DNA from: an uncultured Butyrivibrio sp. | GTDB lineage: Bacteria; Bacillota; Clostridia; Lachnospirales; Lachnospiraceae | Assembly: GCF_947169445.1 (NCBI RefSeq) | Contig: NZ_CAMVPU010000032.1 | Coordinates: 1-45,684 of the forward strand | Length of the DNA: 45,684 nt | Direction: 5' to 3' | Part shown: positions 16,822 through 23,240 of the stretch, in pieces | How positions within the stretch are numbered: position 1 is the first letter of the stretch | Layout of the letters: each line of letters begins with the position of its first letter | Made by a program: the position numbers and the translations under genes | Notes under the pieces: generated by a model | The model's input: only the letters and a program-made list of their open reading frames with translations | What the model was told of the DNA's origin: nothing | Databases searched by the model: none

Positions 16822-16888
16822 TGGTGCTGTCGTCAGATAAAGGATAGCCTCCCTTACCTGGCTAGAGGGTTCGAGTCCCTTAGGTGGG
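16822..16888 (+). pseudogene. tRNA-like remnant (3' half)
   Basis: GAGGG-TTCGAGT-CCCTT at 16865-16881 is a standard tRNA T-arm with the invariant TTCGA loop, followed by seven bases (AGGTGGG) in the place of the acceptor strand. Upstream there is no matching CCCACCT 5' acceptor strand and the D and anticodon arms do not fold normally. I read this as a decayed tRNA or a tRNA 3' end captured by integration, not a working tRNA. Confidence 0.35.
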
Positions 16889-16926
16889 CCTCAAGTTGGA
16901 ATTTTTTTACCGGCTTGGCCTTGTTG

Positions 16927-16980
16927 ATGGCAGGTCTTGAGACAACCTGCCATATGATATTTGAGCCCTTTTGGGCTTTA
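16927..16980 (+). promoter_or_regulatory. Two hairpins in the parA leader
   Basis: ATGGCAGGT (16927-16935) pairs perfectly with ACCTGCCAT (16945-16953). Ten bases on, AGCCC-TTTT-GGGCT (16964-16977) is followed by TTTAATA and resembles a weak terminator. Both lie in the 110 bases before parA and could be operators for ParA/ParB or an attenuator. Confidence 0.45.
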
Positions 16981-17086
16981 ATATACATCATATATTTCCC
17001 CAAACAATTCAGACTGGGTGAAAAGAGACGGTGGAATCATCGTCTTGTCTGATTGCTGATTTAGGGGTAAACAAAAGGAGGCTAAA

Positions 17087-17875
17087 ATGGCTAAAGTAAT
17101 AGCAATTACAAATCAAAAAGGCGGAGTTGGTAAGACCACTACAACTGTCGATCTTGGCGCTGCTCTCTCACGCGAAAAGAAAAAGGTTTTACTTGTGGAT
17201 TTTGATCCTCAGGGAAATCTTACATCAGGGCTGGGAATTGACAGAAAACGTCCGATAACAGTTCTAAATATGATCCAGAACGAGGTCGGCGAGGTAGAGT
17301 ACGATGTTCATGATTCCATTACGCAACATCAGACAGAAGAGGTTAAGGTAGATGTGCTCCCTGCAAACAAATTGCTTGTTTCAGCGGAATCAATGATTGC
17401 TACGGTAAACGATGGCAAAGAGCTTATACTTAAGAATGTTCTTTCCCATGTTGATGATGAATATGACTTTATCCTTATAGATTGTCCGCCATCACTAAGC
17501 ATGCTTACAATAAATGCACTTGGTGCAGCAGACAGTGTTCTTATTCCGGTTCAGCCGACCAAGTATTCACTTGATGGCCTTGCAGACCTTGTAAAGCTCG
17601 TGATTGGAGCGCAGTCAACTTATAATAAGAATCTTGTTTTTGAAGGAATTGTTTACACTCTCGATACCCCAAACCAGGTTGAGACACGTAACATCAAGGC
17701 GGATGTGGAGGATGCGTATGGAGCAAACATTAGGATCCATGAAACCTCTATTCCAAGACTTAAAGACATATCAAGTTCTCCTTCATACGGCGTGTCAGTT
17801 TTTGATATCGACCCGGATAGCAAAGGTGCTTCAGCTTATGCTAAACTAGCAAGGGAGGTACTTGAAAATGGCTAA
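17087..17875 (+). CDS. parA: Plasmid partition ATPase ParA
   Basis: ParA is the nucleoid-bound ATPase that moves ParB-parS complexes apart. This 262-residue protein starts almost at the deviant Walker A motif (NQKGGVGKTTTTVDLG, residues 8-23) and has the Walker A' VDFDPQGN and Walker B FILIDCPPSL. It lacks the extra N-terminal DNA-binding domain of type Ia ParA proteins, so it resembles Soj-like or type Ib ParA. The start follows AAAAGGAGG at seven bases. Its 3' end overlaps parB by eight bases. Confidence 0.95.
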   Translation: MAKVIAITNQKGGVGKTTTTVDLGAALSREKKKVLLVDFDPQGNLTSGLGIDRKRPITVLNMIQNEVGEVEYDVHDSITQHQTEEVKVDVLPANKLLVSAESMIATVNDGKELILKNVLSHVDDEYDFILIDCPPSLSMLTINALGAADSVLIPVQPTKYSLDGLADLVKLVIGAQSTYNKNLVFEGIVYTLDTPNQVETRNIKADVEDAYGANIRIHETSIPRLKDISSSPSYGVSVFDIDPDSKGASAYAKLAREVLENG

Positions 17876-18809
17876 AAAACAGTTACAAAGACAGAAAACA
17901 GAATCATTTTCTGATATACAGAATGATGTACTGGGTGCATATGTTGCAAATGGGACAATTGAAAAGGAAGATCTTGCAGCAATCCAGGACATTGCGCTTG
18001 ATAAGTTGGTAGAGTTTAAAGGCCATCCATTTTATGTCCTCGATAATGAGGAAATGGCCGATCTTGTGAACAGCATCAAGGATAACGGAGTCCTTGTTCC
18101 AATTATTGTAAGGCTTAAGGACGGAAAATACGAAATTATATCAGGACACAGAAGATGCTTTGCAGCAAAGAAGGCAGGCCTTGAAAAAGTTCCAGCCATT
18201 GTAAAGAAGTATACAGATGAAGAAGCTACTCTTACGATGGTCGATTCAAATATTCAGAGAGAAGACATCCTGCCAAGTGAAAAAGCTTGGGCTTACAGAA
18301 TGAAAAAGGAAGCCCTTGATAAAGTAAGCAGGCAGGGGAAAAAATCTTCAAACCCTGATGAGGTAGGAACAACCACAAGAGATCGCGTGTCTGATAAGGA
18401 CAGCGGCTCGTCTGTTGAGAGATACATAAGGCTGACATATCTTACAAAAGAGCTTCTTGATCTTGTGGATCAGAGGAAACTTAGCCTTGTATCAGCTGGA
18501 CCTATTGCCAATCTTACAAAGACTTATCAGAAAGCTGTAAAAAGAGTCTTTGATGAAGAGCAGGTTTATCCTTCCCTTCCCCAGGCTAACCAGATATTAG
18601 AAATCTCCAAACAGATAAAAGATGAAAGTAAGTTCGAACTTGAAGTAACAAGAATCCTGCGTAAAAAGACGGTAAAAAGATCGTTTAAGCTCAGCAGCAA
18701 GGATGTATCAAAGTACTTCCCTGACAATTATGATGATGAGAAGATTAGTAAGACTATTAATGAGCTTTTAACTAAGTGGAGCAAGGAAAAAGGTTACTAC
18801 AAGAAGTAA
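17868..18809 (+). CDS. parB: Partition protein ParB
   Basis: ParB binds centromere-like parS sites and spreads on DNA as a CTP-dependent clamp. The conserved nucleotide-binding region is visible (IISGHRRCFAAKKAGLEKVP around residues 90-109, then NIQREDILPSEKAWAYRMK), followed by a DNA-binding region (SSVERYIRLTYLTKELLDLV). The basic C-terminal part probably dimerises. The ATG at 17868 overlaps the end of parA; a TTG two codons earlier is possible. The linker between domains is short and polar. Several palindromes in the window (the 25-bp family and 16643-16658) are candidates for its sites. Confidence 0.92.
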   Translation: MAKKQLQRQKTESFSDIQNDVLGAYVANGTIEKEDLAAIQDIALDKLVEFKGHPFYVLDNEEMADLVNSIKDNGVLVPIIVRLKDGKYEIISGHRRCFAAKKAGLEKVPAIVKKYTDEEATLTMVDSNIQREDILPSEKAWAYRMKKEALDKVSRQGKKSSNPDEVGTTTRDRVSDKDSGSSVERYIRLTYLTKELLDLVDQRKLSLVSAGPIANLTKTYQKAVKRVFDEEQVYPSLPQANQILEISKQIKDESKFELEVTRILRKKTVKRSFKLSSKDVSKYFPDNYDDEKISKTINELLTKWSKEKGYYKK

Positions 18810-18836
18810 AACAAAGTTAATACAATAAAGGTGTTT

Positions 18837-18871
18837 AAAGGAGCTTTGACAGTGTTCAGAGCTCCTTTTTT
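18837..18871 (+). terminator. Rho-independent terminator after parB
   Basis: AAAGGAGCT (18837-18845) pairs with AGCTCCTTT (18860-18868) and the 3' arm runs into six T. It separates parAB from the next gene and argues for an independent promoter or partial read-through. Confidence 0.8.
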
Positions 18872-18899
18872 CATACAAAATCAACAAGGAGTTTTAATT

Positions 18900-19943
18900 A
18901 TGTCTCAAGAAAACCAAGATATCATGAAGGTGGAATTCCACTGCGAATCATATACGACAATTACGAATCATTGCCTTGAAGATACAACATTACCGATGGA
19001 TGCAAGGGGACTGCTTGTAACAATGCTTTCACTTAAGGATGATTGGAACTATTCAATAGCCGGTCTTACAGGTCTTGGACCTGACGGAGAGACCAAAATA
19101 CGGCGTATGCTCAATGATCTTGAGGAACACGGATACCTCAGACGAGAAAGATACCGTAATGAGCGTGGACGTTTTAAGTTCAAGTATCACATATACGATC
19201 AGTCACAGACTTACCATGACGAAAATTCTGGAAAAAGACCTGAGAACCGTAATAGGTTTTCAAGAGGTGGTAATGCTCAAAAATCCGTTTTTTCCAGTAA
19301 GAATATAGATAATCAAGACCAGGGTGGGTATACCAATGTGGAAAAACCCCATGTGGTGAGACCTAAAAAGGAAGAGCCCAACGTGGAGAAAATGCCCCGA
19401 TTAAATACTAATAAAACAAATACTGATATAAATTTAATTAAATCTATCAATCCTAGAGCAACTGAAAGAGCTTCTACTACTCTGCCCCAAGCAGAGCAGT
19501 TAGATGCGATTGATATGATGGAGCGTAAGAATTCTATACGTGAAGCGTACAGTGAGCAGATAGACTATGATAGATTGATTTCTGAATACCCAGAAAAGAA
19601 AAAGCTAGTTGATGTAATTCTAAGAACTATGACAGATATTATTGCGCATGTGGAAATGGACCCTATAAAGATCTCCGGGTGTAGCTACAGCCATGGAGAG
19701 CTGGAAGAGGTCTTTAGTGAGCTGAGGTTTGAGCATATATCGTATGTGATCACATGCATTTCACAGAGCGGACGTGCAATAAATAATCCGCAAAAATATA
19801 TCCTCCAATGTCTGTTACAGGCTAATACAAGGGATATTTATGAGGCGTCCAGAAATGTGAGAAAGAAACAGAGCACGTTTAATCAGTTCGAACAGAATAG
19901 CTATGATTTTGATGAACTTGAAGGGTTGCTACTGGATAATTAG
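18900..19943 (+). CDS. Second replication-protein-like gene (winged-helix N-terminus)
   Basis: This 347-residue protein has an N-terminal winged-helix segment (LPMDARGLLVTMLSLKDDW to DGETKIRRMLNDLEEHGYLRRERYR) like that of RepA_N/DnaD-type replication proteins and phage replisome organizers. A polar linker rich in Asn, Lys and Arg follows at about 120-210, then a helical C-terminal domain. The last 13 residues, YDFDELEGLLLDN, closely match the tail of the Rep protein ending at 10952, which links it to replication. The ATG at 18900 follows AAGGAG; the longer in-frame start overlaps the upstream terminator and is unlikely. It lies just after parAB, as replication genes often do. Helicase loader or second initiator are the likeliest roles. 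Confidence 0.65.
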   Translation: MSQENQDIMKVEFHCESYTTITNHCLEDTTLPMDARGLLVTMLSLKDDWNYSIAGLTGLGPDGETKIRRMLNDLEEHGYLRRERYRNERGRFKFKYHIYDQSQTYHDENSGKRPENRNRFSRGGNAQKSVFSSKNIDNQDQGGYTNVEKPHVVRPKKEEPNVEKMPRLNTNKTNTDINLIKSINPRATERASTTLPQAEQLDAIDMMERKNSIREAYSEQIDYDRLISEYPEKKKLVDVILRTMTDIIAHVEMDPIKISGCSYSHGELEEVFSELRFEHISYVITCISQSGRAINNPQKYILQCLLQANTRDIYEASRNVRKKQSTFNQFEQNSYDFDELEGLLLDN

Positions 19944-19977
19944 CAAATTGTAAAAGAACATAATATGTGACCCTTAA

Positions 19978-20002
19978 ACTTCTGCCCATGATGGGCAGAA
20001 GT
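19978..20002. repeat. 25-bp palindrome, copy 2 (centre G)
   Basis: Arms identical to copy 1 with a G at the centre. It lies 34 bases after the stop of the replication-protein gene, directly before structured element A. Confidence 0.9.
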
Positions 20003-20010
20003 AAACAAAT

Positions 20011-20130
20011 GAGCGGTACCGCCATCCCCTACCAAACGTCCGGCAGGTACTACTCTCCCACTTTGCAGAATGATACTGCCCTTTAATGGGGAAACTATAC
20101 TCTTTTGTCAGTATGCCAGGGCTATTTTTA
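20011..20130 (+). ncRNA. Structured element A (first of a duplicated pair)
   Basis: About 120 nt that align with 20814-20929 throughout. Shared blocks include ACCRCCATCCCCTACCAAA and a TCCGGC core, flanked by GAGCGGTA and a nearly complementary TACTACTC, then a CCC-TTTAAT-GGG stem-loop, then an ATACT/AGTAT hairpin closed by GCCCT/AGGGC. The compensating differences between the copies suggest a conserved RNA fold rather than protein coding. I cannot assign it to a known riboswitch. It lies between palindrome copies 2 and 3. Confidence 0.55.
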
Positions 20131-20152
20131 TGCCCAAAACACCATGTAGAAA

Positions 20153-20177
20153 ACTTCTGCCCATGATGGGCAGAAGT
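20153..20177. repeat. 25-bp palindrome, copy 3 (centre G)
   Basis: Identical to copy 2. It ends 35 bases before the start of the 29-residue gene at 20213 and is not followed by a T-run. Confidence 0.9.
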
Positions 20178-20212
20178 GAAATAGATAATTAACGGAAGGA
20201 GGAAATCAACAA

Positions 20213-20302
20213 ATGATCGATCCAAACTTTGCTTTCAAATTATGGAACCTTCTCTATGATTCAGCTGTATCTTTTATGGACTGGGTTATAGGGATGTTCT
20301 GA
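20213..20302 (+). CDS. 29-residue membrane-type peptide
   Basis: A very short frame starting MIDPNFAFKLWNLLYDSAVS and ending VIGMF, with hydrophobic and aromatic residues through most of its length. The GGAAGGAGG ribosome binding site just upstream is one of the strongest in the region, which is the main reason to believe it is translated. It begins the transfer gene run, 50 bases before ssb. Similar tiny peptides are frequent in conjugation clusters of Clostridia; their roles are unknown. Confidence 0.55.
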   Translation: MIDPNFAFKLWNLLYDSAVSFMDWVIGMF

Positions 20303-20351
20303 TTGGGTAATTCGATAAAGCTAACACATTACAAATTTGAGGAGGAATCAC

Positions 20352-20804
20352 ATGAATTCAGTTGAAATTGTTGGGAATCTTGTAAGAAAGCCATTTTACA
20401 AGGAATACGATTCTGAAGAAAAGCTGGTGCGTGTTGCCAAATATACAGTAGCTGCTCCGAGGCAGAATAACAAAGATGAAGCGGATTTTATTGATTGCAC
20501 AGCTTTTGGAAATGCAGCAGTGTACGCGTCTAAATATATGGAAAAGGGAGATCTTATAGCAATTGAGGGAAATATTCACTCCTCTTCTTTCATGGATAAG
20601 GACGGCAATACAAGATATGGAATGACGGTATATGTAAGTCGCAACCAGAACTACACATCAAGAAAAAACAAGGAGCTGATTCAGAATGCTGAACAGAATG
20701 AAAAGAAAATCAATGATGCTTTGGACACTCTGAACAGCTCTTGTAATGACAATGATATAGCGGAAGAAGAATACACATACTGTGATGAAGTTCCGTTTGA
20801 ATGA
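20352..20804 (+). CDS. ssb: Single-stranded DNA-binding protein
   Basis: The 150-residue protein has the OB fold of bacterial SSB (SVEIVGNLVRKP, then RVAKYTVAAPR, DFIDCTAFGNAAVYASKYMEKGD, LIAIEGNIHSSSF and YGMTVYVSRNQNY). A polar linker and an acidic tip (YCDEVPFE) resemble the protein-binding DDxPF tail. It would coat transferred or lagging-strand DNA. The ATG at 20352 follows TGAGGAGG. SSB genes are a regular part of conjugative elements, so it is probably the element's own copy. Confidence 0.9.
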   Translation: MNSVEIVGNLVRKPFYKEYDSEEKLVRVAKYTVAAPRQNNKDEADFIDCTAFGNAAVYASKYMEKGDLIAIEGNIHSSSFMDKDGNTRYGMTVYVSRNQNYTSRKNKELIQNAEQNEKKINDALDTLNSSCNDNDIAEEEYTYCDEVPFE

Positions 20805-20813
20805 AAAAAGATT

Positions 20814-20929
20814 GAGCAGTACCACCATCCCCTACCAAAGTTCCGGCTGATACTGCTCTCCCATTCACAGACATCACTATCCTTTACGGGATAACTATGC
20901 CTATTTGCCTGTATAAACAGGGCTTTTAT
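20814..20929 (+). ncRNA. Structured element B (second of a duplicated pair)
   Basis: This copy aligns with 20011-20130 and folds better. GAGCAGTA (20814 on) pairs perfectly with TACTGCTC, where element A has one mismatch. A TCC-TTTAC-GGG-type stem-loop and a CCTGT-ATAA-ACAGG hairpin follow, ending in GCTTTTAT, which could act as a terminator or attenuator. It stands between ssb and the lipoprotein gene at 20972, so it may be that gene's leader. Confidence 0.55.
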
Positions 20930-20971
20930 ATTCTAACACAAATTATCAAATCAATAAAGAAAGGGGCTGAA

Positions 20972-21862
20972 ATGGGCCAAATTTTGAAGAATAAAGCCAT
21001 ATCAATGGCATTGATACTATCCACTGCTCTTCTATCCCTTGCTGGATGTGGGAGTCGTGTTCCAAGAAGTCTTGAAGGAAGATACTACTGCCCTGAAAAG
21101 GACACGAACTCGTATGTACTTGACTTTAGCAAGGACGGAACAGTTGACACCTATTACAGCGGAAAAGGGACCTACAGTATTGATGATAAGGGAGTATTCA
21201 AGATCGACATAAGCTTGATCCATGGAACAGGAACCATAAATGAAGACGGATCCATAGACTTCAACACTACTGATTCACTCTCCTATCACTATTTGCCTGA
21301 GTCTGAAAGGCTAGAGGAACAACCAGGTACAGAAGAAACATTTAATGCAACAGTCATGCTGGACCGTATGCCTTATGAGTACAACAAAGACCTTATAAAG
21401 GTTTCAGAGCTTCAGACAGATCCGGACGGAAATGCTTACTATCAGCTTTCAAATGATGGAAGCACCATTACTGGAACAGTTGGTGTTGATAAAAACTTTA
21501 CGGCAAATTATGGAGTGCCAAGTACACCCGAAGAATCCATAGCAGAGCTTATGGAAAAGGGAATAAAAGGTAGCAACAAATACTTTGAGAACAGCAGATA
21601 CTATCTTACTCTCATGCTCTCCGGTTACACGGACACAAACTGCGCTGTTTATTATATGTACCTTATTCCCAAGGAAACAAACACGGATGATACGAACACA
21701 TATTATGCGGCACTTTACTTCTACGATAAGGAGCTTCATACAAGCCTTGAAGAGTTTACAGGAATAAAAAACGGAATCAACTATATAGCCGGTGGCGATA
21801 TCTTTGAGTACACCTTCCAGGATGCTATGAACACGTTATCAACATTAAGGTCGCAGATGTAA
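20972..21862 (+). CDS. Lipoprotein of the transfer region
   Basis: A 296-residue predicted lipoprotein: a basic start, a hydrophobic segment (AISMALILSTALLSLAGC) and a clear lipobox LAGC with the modifiable cysteine near residue 26. The mature part starts with a small beta-rich domain (GRYYCPEKDTNSYVLDFSKDG to GTGTINEDGSID) like those of lipocalin-like or META-type sensors. I do not recognise a family for the rest. The ATG at 20972 follows AAAGGGG. It is anchored outside the cell membrane and may contact the mating channel or cell wall. Confidence 0.7.
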   Translation: MGQILKNKAISMALILSTALLSLAGCGSRVPRSLEGRYYCPEKDTNSYVLDFSKDGTVDTYYSGKGTYSIDDKGVFKIDISLIHGTGTINEDGSIDFNTTDSLSYHYLPESERLEEQPGTEETFNATVMLDRMPYEYNKDLIKVSELQTDPDGNAYYQLSNDGSTITGTVGVDKNFTANYGVPSTPEESIAELMEKGIKGSNKYFENSRYYLTLMLSGYTDTNCAVYYMYLIPKETNTDDTNTYYAALYFYDKELHTSLEEFTGIKNGINYIAGGDIFEYTFQDAMNTLSTLRSQM

Positions 21863-21886
21863 CTTCTGCCCATCATGGGCAGAAGT
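21862..21886. repeat. 25-bp palindrome, copy 4 (centre C)
   Basis: It shares its first base with the stop codon of the lipoprotein gene and ends 25 bases before the VirB6-like start. One further A/T pair extends it to 27 bp. Confidence 0.9.
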
Positions 21887-21911
21887 TCAAGAAGGAAGGA
21901 GGTGGTTATGG

Positions 21912-22790
21912 ATGAGCTGGGTAACAGATGCCATTAACGATGGTATCAGCAACATATTGTCAGGCGGGGCTGCGTCGATGCTTTATGAACTTATTGAAAG
22001 CAGCAACAGCCTGGTTACTGACACGAGTGTAAGACTTGCAGATGCTCCTGATGCAGGAATCATGGCACTCATGAAAAACATAAATGAGAATGTTGCAATG
22101 CCGATTGCGGCAGTCATGCTGACATACATCATGACATATGAGCTCATAACTATGATAACTGAGAAGAATCACGGGAACGAAGTGGGGACATGGGTGCTGT
22201 TCAAATGGATATTCAAGACAGGAATACTTGTCATGCTGTGTAAACACAGTTGGGAGATATCCAATGCATTCTTTGAAACCGGTGGCTGGATAGCAACAAA
22301 GGCTAATACGGTCATAGGTTCAACGATTGTAAATCCATCAGTATCAGCACCCACAGAACTGGAGATCAAGGATTGGTTGAAAGCGACATATGACGTAGGA
22401 CAGCTTTTAAAAATCCTTCTTATATCGTTCATTGACTGGTTGATAACACTTATTTCAGCGGTTCTTTGTCAGGTAGTTGTCATTGTTAGGCTCTTTGAGA
22501 TAGCAATATATGTTTCATGTGCCTCAATCCCTGCAGCATCATTTGGCAACAGAGATTGGAAGTCCATAGGAGAGAATTATACAAAAGGTCTTGCGGGAAT
22601 CGGTATGCAATCGTTTTTCATCATGGTTGCACTTGGGATGTATGCAGTCATGGTCGGACATTCCGTGGTAATAGCTGCAGGAACGGATATTCTTGATGGA
22701 CTGGAAAAACTTATCCTTTATGGAATCGCAATGACAATAGTCATCTGGAACAGTAAGAAAATAGCATTCGCAATAATAGATGCACACTGA
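21912..22790 (+). CDS. VirB6/TrbL-like conjugation membrane protein
   Basis: A 292-residue polytopic membrane protein with about six hydrophobic segments (around residues 60-80, 95-115, 165-195, 200-215, 235-255 and 265-285). The arrangement and length match the TrbL/VirB6-type proteins of Tn1549/CTn elements, which form the inner-membrane core of the mating channel. The start has AAGGAGGT eight bases upstream. It is followed after 24 bases by the PrgI gene, the usual order in these operons. Confidence 0.8.
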   Translation: MSWVTDAINDGISNILSGGAASMLYELIESSNSLVTDTSVRLADAPDAGIMALMKNINENVAMPIAAVMLTYIMTYELITMITEKNHGNEVGTWVLFKWIFKTGILVMLCKHSWEISNAFFETGGWIATKANTVIGSTIVNPSVSAPTELEIKDWLKATYDVGQLLKILLISFIDWLITLISAVLCQVVVIVRLFEIAIYVSCASIPAASFGNRDWKSIGENYTKGLAGIGMQSFFIMVALGMYAVMVGHSVVIAAGTDILDGLEKLILYGIAMTIVIWNSKKIAFAIIDAH

Positions 22791-22814
22791 TGCATCTTCG
22801 GAGGATCGGAAAAA

Positions 22815-23240
22815 ATGGGATATGTGAGAGTGCCGCGTGATATAAAACGCGTGAAGCCAAAATTTCTCGGCCCCTTAAACAAGCGCCAAACATACTCAAT
22901 GGCGATAGGTATAGGTGGTGGGGCGCTTGGCTATTACCTTTCGAAACCATATATAGGGGCTTCAAATGCCATTCTAGTGCTTATGGTAATAATGTTGCCC
23001 ATAGTATTCTGCGGACTGTTTGAAAAAGATAACAGATATGTGGAAGACATCTTAAAAGACATTATAAATGTGAAGTTCATAAGACCCGGAATAAGGGTAT
23101 TTAAAGCACAGAATATGTATGGATATATACATGAAAAAATCTATGAGAAGGAGGTGCTTGGAATTGATTATGAAAAGCCTAAAGGGCAAGGTCAAACGAA
23201 CTGGAAGCAGCTTTTTACGAATGACAAAGAATCAGCTTGA
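22815..23240 (+). CDS. prgI: PrgI-family conjugation membrane protein
   Basis: A 141-residue protein with the PrgI pattern: a basic N-terminus (VRVPRDIKRVKPKFLGPLNKRQ), two adjacent membrane helices (MAIGIGGGALGYYLSKP and AILVLMVIMLPIVFCGLF) and a charged cytosolic tail. PrgI proteins are VirB3-like partners of VirB4 in Gram-positive type IV secretion. Its 3' end overlaps the start of virB4 in another frame, so the two are probably translated together. Confidence 0.9.
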   Translation: MGYVRVPRDIKRVKPKFLGPLNKRQTYSMAIGIGGGALGYYLSKPYIGASNAILVLMVIMLPIVFCGLFEKDNRYVEDILKDIINVKFIRPGIRVFKAQNMYGYIHEKIYEKEVLGIDYEKPKGQGQTNWKQLFTNDKESA

